DNA from: Streptomyces sp. NBRC 110035
GTDB lineage: Bacteria; Actinomycetota; Actinomycetes; Streptomycetales; Streptomycetaceae
NCBI RefSeq assembly: GCF_000829695.1
Contig: NZ_BBNN01000021.1
Location: 1 to 64,000, forward strand
Length of the DNA stretch: 64,000 nt
Reading direction: 5' to 3'
The notes beneath the pieces were generated by a model, which was not told the DNA's origin, made no database searches, and saw nothing but the letters and a program-made list of their open reading frames with translations. Positions 23,201 to 29,299 of the stretch are shown in pieces (within the stretch, counting starts at the first letter, position 1; every line of letters begins with the position of its first letter). The translations under genes were made by a program, and so were the position numbers.

Positions 23201-24621
23201 GCGCGCTGGACGACCGGACTCTCATCACCGCCGCGAACGGTGCGAAGGCCGGACGCAGTTGGACGGGGAGCCCCGTCCCGAGCCGCCTGTGGGCGGACCG
23301 CTACGTGATCTCACCCGGTGGCGGGCTGGGCAACAGCCGGGGGGCCTTGGCGCCCTGGCACAGGCAGGGCGCCGGAAGGAGCGCCCATCCCGGCGGGTAC
23401 GTGCTGGACATGAGCGGCACCACCCCGGGACAGGTGGACATGCCCTGGTCGGACAACAGCACCCGTTCGGTGCCCCACGAGGAGATCGCCGTACTGCTTT
23501 CCCACGATCCCGTCCTGGCGCAGCTGGACCGGGACGTCGTGGTCGTTCCCGTCGGGGTGGGTGCAGGGGCTCCCGAGCTGGCCGAGGCGGTCGCCGCCCG
23601 GACGGGTGCCGCCCGGAGCGTGTGGCTGCCGACGCGGCCCCTGCGGCTCCTCGACCGGCGGCCGGCGGTGAACGAGAGCCTTCTCGTGATGACCTCGCCC
23701 CAGGACAGCGCGGCGCGCTGGTCGGAGACACGTCCGCCCGAGTTGGCCGGCCAGTCCGCCGGATCCGCTTCCGCCACCGTCATCACGCTCGGCGGATCCA
23801 CCCCCGTGCCCCCGGCCCTCGCCACCCCCGGGCAGGCCTGGACCGGCCAGGACCGGGACGGGACCACGAAGGCGGGAAGTGAGCACCACCGCGGCAGTGA
23901 CGCACCGGCACACCCGGTGCCGGTGTCCGCGGAGGGGACCGCGCCCCCACTCGAGGAGACCACCCCCGAGGTCCTCCCCGAGGCCGGCACCGACCCTGAC
24001 GCCGACGTGGGGTACGTGCCCGTCGTGCCTCGCGACACCGCCCAGCGCCAGTGGGTTGCCGGGCAGGTGACGGCCGAGGACCTGCCCGGGAATCCGCCGG
24101 CGTTCGGCGATGCCGACATCGTGGGCCTGAGCGACCTGAGGGCCGCGGGCCTCCCGGTGACCCCCGGAATGGACGTCGAGGCGCAACTCGGTGGAGGCCT
24201 GCGCGGCAGTGGACTGGCACCGCTCGACCAGGTACGGCTGCTGATGCTGCGGCCCGGTCCGTGGCCGGACGCGCTCGACGCCGTCGCGGCCACGGTGTCG
24301 CGGCGGATCTGGCGGTCGGCGTTCACGGACTTCGCGACCGCGTTGTCCGCCGAGGACCCGGAGATGAGCGCCGCCCGGGCGTGGGACACGGCCGCCGGGC
24401 TGGTACTGCCGCGCGAGGCGCACTCCGTGCTGGCGGATTCCCGGTACGCCGGGGAGAAGTTCCGCGACGCGGTGCGGCAGGTCGCCGACCTCCTGGCGGC
24501 GGGGAGGGCGGACCTCCGGGCGGCGACGCACCTCGCCGCCCGGCTCCGGCACGCTCTGGGACTGCCGCCCCTCGGGACAGGTGGTCCGAGTGCCCGGTGG
24601 GCGAAGCAGGCGGACGAGTGA
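2239..24621 (+). CDS. giant multidomain T7SS-linked effector (lonely-Cys / OTU / zincin protein, 7,460 aa)
   Basis: One uninterrupted frame starting at an ATG directly abutting the WXG stop. Approximate residue layout: 1-300 helical domain with strongly hydrophobic helices (118-240) and a glycine-rich AGLFGGL segment, resembling WXG100-like/CpnT-type N-termini; 335-376 Tyr repeat; 380-900 Pro/Thr/Asp disordered linker; 903-1440 first lonely-Cys module (H1263, C1310); 1450-1830 half module; 1895-3640 beta-rich region of unknown fold; 3645-3890 coiled coil; 3925-4135 OTU-like domain lacking its Cys (A3942; H4128 kept); 4255-4570 OTU-like domain with C4267 and H4547; 4785-4945 nucleotidyltransferase-like; 5110-5310 zinc metalloprotease with HEFAH at 5190-5194 and E5251; 5400-5985 second lonely-Cys module (H5761, C5809); 6070-6220 OmpA-like stretch; 6290-6770 third module (H6610, C6657); 6770-7150 half module; 7150-7460 tail. 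No classical signal peptide. NCBI names similar giants lonely Cys domain-containing proteins (recalled). Probably an exported, self-processing toxin; the function is inferred. Confidence 0.85.
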   Translation: MAIMFPPGLREFIEVWVGANVATGNEDLGFASRNPYRRLADDVRDLSDAMKGAISTAGNSLPPRIADEFVAAMKLFVDDNGQNHLQKFSDELRDIGSRQVDRSMKLSEAKYQILLEFILMNIELALIAALSVFTGGTSLTEIAIAKARTALTVLLLLQRLGRAVPTPLSVLLEAIQEAFVTFAAQLISMTAPDDPDRRRKGFDWTEIGQSAVAGAFAGLFGGLFSQFSAPIVRNIFKNNHTWKEVFDLPLSFVNEGQAETFAEAFTGLIFLGTFTLNPATFVSAGLSGLLFEAASTGAEYGGKWMYDKFFHKPDFGPDDINHLTNGGGGGGDRNGYRDRDRYGDTYKDAYTDTYQSTYRDTYGNGNAYQDTYGNGVQDLTETPYGPPVSGPGPNPAPLPRPETVSTTGTWNTPYTPPPRSGTHDDDSSSVGDISDRASVFSDASGLSTVSSLTDHGPDHDADSALDGNPHVQPAATGGNGTQAGPGALGAGKPSYTNTPSDAYTNAYDDFAADDLDTTVPDSALGRDLPPTPVNLDTDTVFSTLSPPVATGPGADGATGTNNGPGNIPSTVGSSAPGLPSTQTGGNTSVSDGTERRQPADDDTTTPLADDTDTADTPNPRTTGDTDSTGGTGGTRDVSRTPDTPGTPETRSTPERQRTADDDTSTPLADDTENSADVSRNPETSRTPDTRVTSDQQDRATPQPDPLTGPLAPPVAPVPGGSPAAATPTPSTTASPAPAPPNATPQQRPQTTPSGEHGTTSTDTDGVTTTTDDPAATVTPDGTRAPSPEEAERSGPPPTAPETGAASDVPPPYRPVRTGSGELPAAASLVEPAPAVAREVPPVPPVVADETPLSSRAPAEIPAGPSSPPGSPDSPDSIDMIMDWEDGDASTTDSPEPSPATDDLDHRLLTGVFGPGVESNRIYPALRDTLTHLDRLRQADPALRDGPLDLDALARRVLILDTAAAVTDAQRSELFRVAMDPAVESAGGLAALAAFHLQLRGVLSPTRTMTAPGGVVRGRNWTNGAIPDLDLAHVGKVVRQADGSLARGDVGTAPWHRPGEPEPYVVMTEGDHRRVVVRGFDGAPRQVPIDVFAELLALDPALSGLPPDVPVVLLVPDAGARGLDLPRRAADRTGREVWSANGTVKVSPQQDPALPHVVSLQFGEGLPRAHWIRSTPGQVLDPAEYGNAPAWEREVRSHSVVTDRGTTIGRGVFEDSEAPRRIEALRLATESTELWHYNPVTGESAKDDAPVPFAGKPVYVFGAHGRPGATRVPTMTDPRHHTRQRETGGMLKRRPSLAQLPKDHAVLMEACSSAKPPGVVRTRRGIDDTFVPDPLAVVSESQHVANETGRTTYGGTHTVSFAMLPDRTFVHRLYTDSRGRRGAWVEHRPEPAGAVLDDRARAAGLHTDPSQPVSDATRERTLRLVRALRLTFGAAIEDDSRYGELLAGIGALESMRAADPALRDLGPFSMDLFERAAHADQQGDVAGAPAPDAYRDLLTRAADAVSRRPDITLTGFVSLPHVTAAARRLGGLSDPELDTEAARVLRLGDGPAAVGQPERARLFWASVKALEWESRTPDPDALTGRVLHLDRPDPARRPELLGLVAQAAAVGVDMDNPTELGAFHLETLGALAPRTQLLDLNGVPTGRRWSPSAPDATTATTTATDRVVVAAPKQGGGYQAVGQERPPWSTPDRSPAYLVWAGGGRDHLLMNLPGGFRGRVPYDEVAELLARDPVLNTRPQDTDVVLAVPKAAPAAQAGPATPAGPAGSGTPDTDPRAVVSAGTGRAVWASQGSVSLAPAGPSRPYIPSLLPSAPGRPAAADWAAVRPGGTGADDITFAAEDETKAQGEPPSSTEPDLTVALVPKPTEPAPTPADTPSLDRAPAPPPKRRAPVRFEDGRRMPEYVDDLQALLPPGLTAAELGQLLANPSTFGQSTVALRGFEQALDAIDGELRRRPDARPGKGGAQLLTDIRQTLRDKPKTLADGDGRPFPYLNADGKVRVLYVGARHYGNWAPFDDGIGGASKIDSMHRGAATFGFTKNMQANSQYGLGGPIGPAGAEEFGGFGRLALRFGFINKVGYTLADQRMNQMETRTLDTSRSFLDDVYYELRVTDATGRVVTGTDTDPADPARFAFGIRKGLAVRLPDSVTKMPKPGRIPRSIDLDRNSQYRFVRIEGFGPVAAIRDWAAGQIGALPGSSAYTELDVFFSGDSFQRHGGTMARGRITTPPLFADDKKKSPLGVFVVEELVPRSAVLVGETDQAEMRDINTSTVRSERSRATGRSLLLQAVAGPAFNFFNPGTAPFDLRLQFGPSAQYSYARTWSAGLGGAGTLKSAGQVKGPKTALYLVVKSVRVRRAGDNGPPTRFLTWSLDRMTSSEARRLAGWDDGTSLALRHGGAPPFVPAYLTVDRPRTLGMHRVKEFTFDDGLRTRVAPDTADGVGRTLLDAFADGVVDAIAHLRQGLVVPLDQLLPPNLPKGWRARLDDLLTHRPDQVLDEARRLPVPPQWTDPVTYRIALQNTLQVLGVLSQQNITANLEALTTVGLPVRLTDPDSVGQTYYTLRVHGTLTGRRYEGKDVNEGMRFSAQGIDRLDGQASAKRGVDLGFEGTFSGRDNNADDAGLPRNTLGLTLGARRGWQWEAETAFGSTVTNEPMSVSNQPTHLYRYDMSLTATLGGYWRPRGLIRGLGLGLPGLLVLDEPVNVLFGRTALGHLRGGGPMTGQVLIGVPVQHTPDADPYADGALNPYLSDEPAPAPMATERAHALARGDLVLPAGTGEGQPAGRLAGRGAERFREFQQHPFVIVNMVLSPTLVAEVNRVLKEASGSAWQLVKEGAPTREAIVRTFTPQYLAASFDQSSGPLGLVGSGLLGKGPYGELWGTYRYATTVGDLHALTPSMSMDTEMTLGGTRQAAGKTSNSTSFVFGGQLVYSVAQNPGHGLMGAYGIVANPVSTSRAHSVSVVRTVVADMNRKGFTHQVLVAGDVHHWFALVSSRLGAGRIGTAAAASALVPRSLAGAAGTELTSPGGLLGHLPEKSAHRMGLLDDGMGEVPRYTRQLWAPQPWLRGAAFGTYAVNALDPTDVLLAFDKRIRELGLDDEDRERVRQLVTARATRALKGEMTTTGPSTLVTAGGWGWGSVRIGSRRVRARVELIPGTPVFDGLDHSAELEENRRAIETAQENSEASSGADVGLLTSQPVYTGNAQVVAAGPTYTEGGSHRKAVASSHAVTTVTIYRAASTEPHAEIVTPYRMRITLEADDTPNTGAPAEVGRPERKTTALDRFRGHLQIIEEDAVGELREHVPLSLMEPVTPPTKTPGTDGTGATPSGTSTAPRLLPAPDPTADPALAEAPRPASLPKAGEDVLVRDGEGVMRSFTFPENGMHPRGIIGIENIRIAGDLLLTKAYDVGFSLRALEAEEGPGADALTGLLRKTRETGLTRLGTGSAQALEDGTSSTALTAFYPRTTEPDGYQVAGLTEKSLVGTDTGRLTLRSTPDFSRALLLTVADGKKLEVLRRYGENAGTSSAGEHSQTGALGGGFLYDSPNNAGLNQIGLFGPGPNDLDGDGMPVGDDHLTSRNLKPKTDRSFLFAVPATWLGVGDVHRSVVDSRLANRIRGGTFGSKARSGPQAMESETYVVTWVREDIARELKLVTDANFPEQVKKAWDAVGSASKAWVDADKAYWKKRRASAGLRADLDAAQTALDRAAGIARAAARPVDLARADVDTADTALRQAGDDARRDHGTADATVAAAQAEVDALAENEYGAAPEHDGWADLLRDEQDAALDRLADATAAAGRLREAAGLRLEAARTAKAAADERLDTALLSAAAPGRSLHDATARRDTASDAFDARRDELDALRDAAEKAAAEYHRVRAGADQLTRWHRLAATEEGRKELDGLAEPPAVTHQAPPKASKASPPAPPRYTRTGTGADTVLTSPAQETYTLHDVPGDGEAFFRALAHGLERAAPGLLSAQGIDPADPRATAELRRRMATWLTDHADEDLLAAVAPDATDSFSADEIAAAGLDLAADTPARREFDALGGLVPHAVDLSPGTRAELAVAQLLRPGDAASETGWNHAAADLLPLLAARTFGVRVTVVRSDGGFQDFAPEDPTGEGNLRGLVETSGHPGAHVVLSLDDRHYQLALPTARTPPADTPSPDTRQPVPPVDTVAPPAQPAPPVDTVAQPAQPAQPAQPAQPAPPAPPVDIVAPPAPPADTVTRPVPPETPKTEGTKTEGEGSKVPPSDVQDQEDGKKGSGPTTTDSLGARGRRVRVPATGECLLYSFMAGDPVHIRSRLHGLASTDRAAYDWLGQTDAVHDELRRQAAIHSTTGMDPAGPSQAVLQAMRSLVEDHVIRSEGRLHPQIVGQFRQTVADAFAARVRGMNRAEMLARLAHHGVRHVPVAEALDPAELLRRYVDARMASQPAAPGVSPQDARAVQEADAENLSPRRMFEHLEQHGLLPAPDDLDDDALRRLLPTVYSQSAAPLDDRELPLLLDAVVNWEQRWGTPEGEIFLPLLAHAFDLRVDVVRSFPSGVRRVSDVGPDDALRQTEVYYNGTNHYEGSDAVPRDRFGAPVLPKRVKDEERDQDGDVRLNPLWVPLDEVDPNLVITGNRDAVWLYTVTDDGRVILGTESPSGIVTQEQFDALLAGMRERDPGLTAQALREALDGLGHTGIAAGFVAEDETGAGAGRTMPGRSRVSGEFRWSEKLRSWVVNDKSGRYMSDQVRPGLVAEEAAAWLANVAALFSDRLGVVVRTDQVKTATTAPPPPSAPTATPAGRGVPGPLEGAGAGTPSGDGTGELDVARRVGAVLHGLGHPVVLAGAARGRVQFGRSRPLGAVEFQLSAAALPAVAGIRGALEREMPGASVRVWPVTGGGRVLDLSVNGVDITVTAVDRPASGTVTVDGFTVPAPADSLADAALALATGTDPELRGRDLLDLLWAFHRTPADGPRTVTPVLAREDAYRLARPVGAAPSLVVRLSELLDSAALDPDALARHEQTWRALGVPDADLPALRAELTALADGLRVRPEVAADPVRALAARLPGLSTADRDATPASLPPADRERLAGDPVLVDALRAGLAPAEFASVAARLMTQVPDGVEQPVSAGDRARAQVARLLRDPDVAARLLKGGSRVVVVPRSEAMTSLDAFRFLRGAVTGDGRPWDDVRGAGTRTAAVTEENLLGERTTVSTGMSAYPDGYSTTLHEFAHTLHLHGLDAVDRQRITNTFRTTTRAGEAGNWPDGPLHGYDADGRRSAPNYSSRDELEFFAQLTNVYLMANGGSDPYTGLPRNNAGPEWVRTRQPALYPLLRRLYGEGPRTAPRHPRSVEPARPRGSRPADVNPVEATDVENEALARARALWDVAEGDPGDGSDSYVAVRALWDGTTGAHAPQPHTPAPLPLPLPTPVPETRSAAAPPPTDSTVQQRLRELWALVDATFGSQPLPPELRDGLFNSLRVIEAVRAGHPRFGAGLDLDGITRMLLHLAPDEPVDAARHYDALTLVSSAHRRGRSGSLDAVAAYGLTRQGHPEQSVLSGDDGAPHGRNWTGRPGVHLHLDVVADPRGVHPAPWGPAAHALVAERNAGGAVLADGRPVSDEEFAELVLHDPERQPDVPVVLLTGEEDGRNEALARVIADRTGTRVWFTYGDLRLERAPDGRRVPVLAAPASGSDPAGTWIPADPGLVPDDPAATVRAANGTVFPDADVHSYPLVTVDGQRLTGRVFLNAHDMAMREEALRVVSAIQHYTNAVEGLPGVYAGRQSGALPLPQGLADSYVVVGHGDSGRTTVPRRSTRANQAVHPRQLGRMLARRRSMRELSPETPVWLLICELSMTRADQDLLAHPSSAQYVANETRRTVFTVDRQISPSEAEGSLPPRLIVYDDPDDPVGHIEEFLPEPGTTALDALADLGGLPDRLPDRTDRALHWVRALRRTHGVRIDSDPAREAEFHELIEGFGALERLRFQAAGNADPGLLTWGGIQHIVGRYTARQGWNRSLTAGSLAHLLRAAHAGRLLPSDAAGPTAPAAPPASPDTPAPTDTVSRPTGRGALWGTDGGGTVSDGAQSDPDDAVGPADAGPAEPAPELPPARSRVAFEHRHRDITDPVQRRQLAELAEEIVVSGLRDLGAGLRIPRTTVTGYSNGPRFALSGGAVEHAGTVGRQRADAVRDLLLEEIRRQLELNERAVRNVAEVRGGTVRAEDFPITTESGGRDIGAVGPIDGATGRAARRQAVVTVDRSPLSAAAARLGELSPEIFDPEDYFADPDRLAGDILHLDDNPGDDPDTDSDPDTDSDSDSSVDPDEAESDDGSADSAAPAAVRFDADDLSNRVRRLYELVDEATAAGRATGRASLTAYHLGKQGMLSDATRLTAPDGAPLGRNWTGRPARDVDVSSYDVVDGGSRDSQPSPWARRPGAPLPYVIGTKDGDHTKVGLSLPDGSKRWKLSSEEFAELLALDEELASREDAAEVVLVSQNAGAMGLDLPRRAAARARRTLWSHSGEVGLKPHPDTGRHRIEVIDDRAFESGPLGEWIGSGPEDLGPDEGRPEPGEGVLHTTGGRTLEDGKVMSFTLTDEGRPVGRAVLNGTDLLQFEPLLQTMIRSTEWSVYDPLTSEPVGDPRPVPWKGRKPYFFLAHGLPGQTLMVNEFQSNVPVRGSETGGFLRRRRSVARLDRNSPIVFLSCWGSGPEGHTAAALKRSRPFVPDPLSVSSAAQGVSNVTRRDVYAPEREHWSRHANGRLHHHGIPTTPANDPVDMVKLRPEPTPDELDALAGLAGLAGLGTSPDFTPAVARDTALRLVRALRATFGADVEHDRDDPAGTYRRLLRGVGALEVMRRGDGNLRGHGELTLDLLDRVTRAHHGLTTAPGTRPTPPDPADVRTMLEAASVRLSTDPRSALSDFVSLRSVDRARELIGRHDPDQWARLVLGLHTTAQVTEVHRQNALWATVKAVESVENHPDPDTLTTKVLHLGGTGEDPRDEALRADLLRMAATAAALGRDTYDPTALAAYDLERNGALDDRTLITAANGAKAGRSWTGSPVPSRLWADRYVISPGGGLGNSRGALAPWHRQGAGRSAHPGGYVLDMSGTTPGQVDMPWSDNSTRSVPHEEIAVLLSHDPVLAQLDRDVVVVPVGVGAGAPELAEAVAARTGAARSVWLPTRPLRLLDRRPAVNESLLVMTSPQDSAARWSETRPPELAGQSAGSASATVITLGGSTPVPPALATPGQAWTGQDRDGTTKAGSEHHRGSDAPAHPVPVSAEGTAPPLEETTPEVLPEAGTDPDADVGYVPVVPRDTAQRQWVAGQVTAEDLPGNPPAFGDADIVGLSDLRAAGLPVTPGMDVEAQLGGGLRGSGLAPLDQVRLLMLRPGPWPDALDAVAATVSRRIWRSAFTDFATALSAEDPEMSAARAWDTAAGLVLPREAHSVLADSRYAGEKFRDAVRQVADLLAAGRADLRAATHLAARLRHALGLPPLGTGGPSARWAKQADE
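3241..3366 (+). repeat. tyrosine repeat inside the giant gene
   Basis: Degenerate in-frame tandem repeat encoding a Tyr every four residues (DTY-K, DAY-T, DTY-Q, STY-R, DTY-G, then AYQDTYGNG), residues about 335-376, in a glycine-rich linker between the hydrophobic N-terminal domain and the disordered region. A weaker echo (SYTNTPSDAYTNAY) lies near 3715-3760. The repeat is visible directly; no function is known to me. Confidence 0.7.
14736..14812 (+). repeat. 9-bp tandem repeat (CAGCCCGCG) encoding a QPA linker
   Basis: Consecutive copies of CAGCCCGCG encode QPA-QPA-QPA-QPA. They are flanked by looser PPVDTVAPPA units (14694-14860) and separate the two OTU-like domains. Unit length is a multiple of three, so copy-number change keeps the frame and only alters linker length. 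Confidence 0.75.
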
Positions 24622-24712
24622 CGAGTGGAACGGCGGATGGCAGCCATGTGTGTCGGGAGAGCGCGTGCGGGTGAATGAGGCGAGTGAGCGAAGTGAGCGG
24701 AGCACGGCAGCG

Positions 24713-25282
24713 ATGCCCACGCCTCCCGAGGACGTCGTCGAGGCCGCACGGCTCGCGCCGGAGCACTGGATCAGCATGATCGACCCCGGCTGGCCGGGCG
24801 AGGGAGTGCCGCCCGACTGGGCCGTGATCGGCCGTTGGCGCACGGGGGCCACCGGCGAGATCGAGGAGTGGGAGGACAACGAGGCCCACCGCCCCTCCCC
24901 GGAATCGCTCGGCTGGCCCGAGGCCACCGACGGCGTCGACGAGGCCCTCCAGCTCGCCGTCACCGGTTACGGACCGGCCGAGGACGTACTGCGCGCCCTG
25001 GCCACTGCCGAGGTGGCGGTGCTGACCCTGCCGGACGGAACACCGGTGACCGCCGCCGTGGAGGGCGGCAGGCTCGTGGTCCCGGTCCTCACCGCCGCGC
25101 CCCACCTCGACGCCGTGGGCGGCTTCGCCTTCGAACACGTCACCGCTTCGGACCTCCTGGACCGCCTGCCCCACGGCCACGCGCTGTACGTCAACCCGGC
25201 CGGCCCCGCGGGCACCGTACTGGAGCCCGGTCCGCTCGCGGAGACGATCGCGAGCAGGAGACGGACGGACGCCGCCGACTGA
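24713..25282 (+). CDS. type VII secretion system-associated protein (SseB-like)
   Basis: A 189-residue protein from the ATG at 24713, preceded by GGAG ten bases upstream. In-frame GTGs at 24665 and 24671 would add a low-complexity EASERSERS leader and cannot be excluded. The N-terminal half carries a block (W-x-x-x-I-D-P-G-W, then P-x-W-A-V-I-G-x-W, then E-x-W-E-D-N and a P-S-P-E motif) that I recognise from Streptomyces proteins annotated as T7SS-associated. The C-terminal half has the SseB-like pattern: a hydrophobic strand with LPDGTPV, VPVLT, a DLLDRLP helix and a YVNPAGP motif. It lies 91 bases behind the giant gene on the same strand, so it is most plausibly the giant's dedicated chaperone or immunity factor. 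That role is inference from position only. Confidence 0.7.
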   Translation: MPTPPEDVVEAARLAPEHWISMIDPGWPGEGVPPDWAVIGRWRTGATGEIEEWEDNEAHRPSPESLGWPEATDGVDEALQLAVTGYGPAEDVLRALATAEVAVLTLPDGTPVTAAVEGGRLVVPVLTAAPHLDAVGGFAFEHVTASDLLDRLPHGHALYVNPAGPAGTVLEPGPLAETIASRRRTDAAD

Positions 25283-25467
25283 CCGGACAGGACCGGAGGG
25301 GCCGGAGGGGCGGAGCCCGGTCCGGCCGGCACGGACCGAGCCCGACGCCGATGCCCGGCAGGGCCCGACGCACTCCCGTCCCGTGTCCGTCGGGCGCACC
25401 CGCCTCCTGCACGACGGCCTCCCGGACCCCGCCCGACCGCACCGGGGCCCGGTCTACCGCGCCCGTC

Positions 25468-25875
25468 TCACCCGTCGCACCAGCCGTGGGTCTTGCCGAA
25501 CTGCAGCAGCCCGCGGCGCGCCTGGAGGATCTGTTCGCCGGTCAGCGTGGGCACGGCGGACAGCAGGACCTCCGTGACCTCCTGGAGGTACTCCTCGGCG
25601 GTGAGCACGTCGCACAGCGAGTCGTCGCCGTCCGGATGCCGGCCCACCCCGGCGGAGGACACCGGACCGGACCCCTGGGCCAGCCGCACGCCCGAGGCCT
25701 TCAGCCCCCGGTCGCCCTCCTCGATCTCGAACTCCACGGTGACCCCGGGACGCAGCTGATGCTCCGGAATCCGCACGTCGTTGACGTGGAGGAAAACGTC
25801 CTCCCCGCCGTGCTCCGGAGCGATGAACCCGTAACCCCGTACGGCGTCGAACCGCACCACACGACCGGCAACCAT
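25468..25875 (-). CDS. cold-shock domain protein with C-terminal extension
   Basis: A 135-residue protein. The start at 25875 gives MVAGRVVRFD, the normal beginning of a cold-shock domain; an in-frame upstream ATG at 25899 would add eight unneeded residues. The domain (residues 1-60) contains the RNP-type strands GYGFIAP and DVFLHVND, so it should bind single-stranded RNA/DNA and act as an RNA chaperone. Canonical CspA-type proteins are about 67 residues; this one continues with a Gly/Asp-rich linker and a C-terminal helical segment (YLQEVTEVLLSAVPTLTGEQILQARRGLL), seen in a subset of actinobacterial CSD proteins. It is convergent with the T7SS-associated gene upstream and followed by sdaA on the same strand after a 90-base gap. 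Confidence 0.85.
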   Translation of the reverse strand: MVAGRVVRFDAVRGYGFIAPEHGGEDVFLHVNDVRIPEHQLRPGVTVEFEIEEGDRGLKASGVRLAQGSGPVSSAGVGRHPDGDDSLCDVLTAEEYLQEVTEVLLSAVPTLTGEQILQARRGLLQFGKTHGWCDG

Positions 25876-25966
25876 GTGTACCAACCCCCAACAGAACACC
25901 GGACCCCGTGTCCGGACCAGAACCTGACCAGCGAGGACAACATACGCCGTCCGCGGCGTCCCGTCC

Positions 25967-27334
<1,368 letters not shown>

Positions 27335-27354
27335 GGAAGGACTCCTAGGGGTTC

Positions 27355-27374
27355 GGCGGACGGCGCTGTCCGCC
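27355..27374 (-). terminator. GC-rich hairpin between glyA and sdaA
   Basis: Inverted repeat GGCGGAC / GTCCGCC (27355-27361 and 27368-27374) with a six-base loop in the 170-base gap between the two genes. There is no T-run. Streptomyces terminators often lack one, so this could be a weak terminator or an mRNA-stability hairpin. Confidence 0.35.
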
Positions 27375-27505
27375 GGGCAGGGGGTGGACCGGAGGTGAGG
27401 TCGGAGGGGGGATGTCACGTGCGCGGTGCATGGTGCGGGGCACCGCGCTCACCGACCCAGTGTGCGCGATGCCCCGGACGTCCGTACGAACGAAAGCGTA
27501 CGGAA

Positions 27506-28765
<1,260 letters not shown>

Positions 28766-28780
28766 GCGGCTACGGCCTCC

Positions 28781-29158
28781 TCAGCCCTGGACGAAGGCGT
28801 CGTACTCGGCGGCGGAGAGCAGGTCGGCCGGCTCCTCGCCGGTCCGCACCCGGAACAGCCAGCCGCCCTCGAAGGGGGCCGAGTTCACCAGCGACGGGTC
28901 GTTCACCACGTCCTCGTTGATCTCGGTGACCTCGCCGGTGACCGGGCAGTACAGGTCGCTGACCGACTTGGTCGACTCCAGTTCGCCGCAGGTCTCGCCC
29001 GCGGTCACGGTGTCACCGACCTCGGGAAGCTGGACGAACACGACGTCGCCGAGCGCGTTGGCCGCGTGCTCGGTGATGCCGACCGTCGACACGCCGTCCT
29101 CGGCGGCCGACAGCCACTCGTGCTCCTTGCTGTAACGCAGCTGCTGGGGGTTGCTCAT
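28781..29158 (-). CDS. gcvH: glycine cleavage system H protein
   Basis: A 125-residue lipoyl-carrier protein that shuttles the methylamine group between GcvP, GcvT and Lpd. The lipoylated lysine is K64 in [10 protein letters not shown]. The flanking [17 protein letters not shown] and VQLPEVGD motifs are classic. The ATG start at 29158 has AGGAGA nearby. It sits between gcvT (141-base gap) and glyA (15-base gap) on the - strand. gcvP, needed for the decarboxylation step, is not in this window. Confidence 0.95.
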   Translation of the reverse strand: MSNPQQLRYSKEHEWLSAAEDGVSTVGITEHAANALGDVVFVQLPEVGDTVTAGETCGELESTKSVSDLYCPVTGEVTEINEDVVNDPSLVNSAPFEGGWLFRVRTGEEPADLLSAAEYDAFVQG

Positions 29159-29299
29159 GGTCTGGATTCTCCTGTAAGCGGGGGATGTGCTTGATGAGTC
29201 GGAAACTACGCCGGCCTGCGCCGTCGCACGGCACCGCGCACCGCCGTACCCCGACGTGCGAAAGCCCGGAAGGCCGCGCCGGGGCCGTCTACGACGGTG

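Noticed and set aside
25319-25337. GGTCCG/CGGACC hairpin after the T7SS-associated gene as a terminator
   Set aside because: A six-base stem in very GC-rich sequence without a T-run; not convincing by eye.
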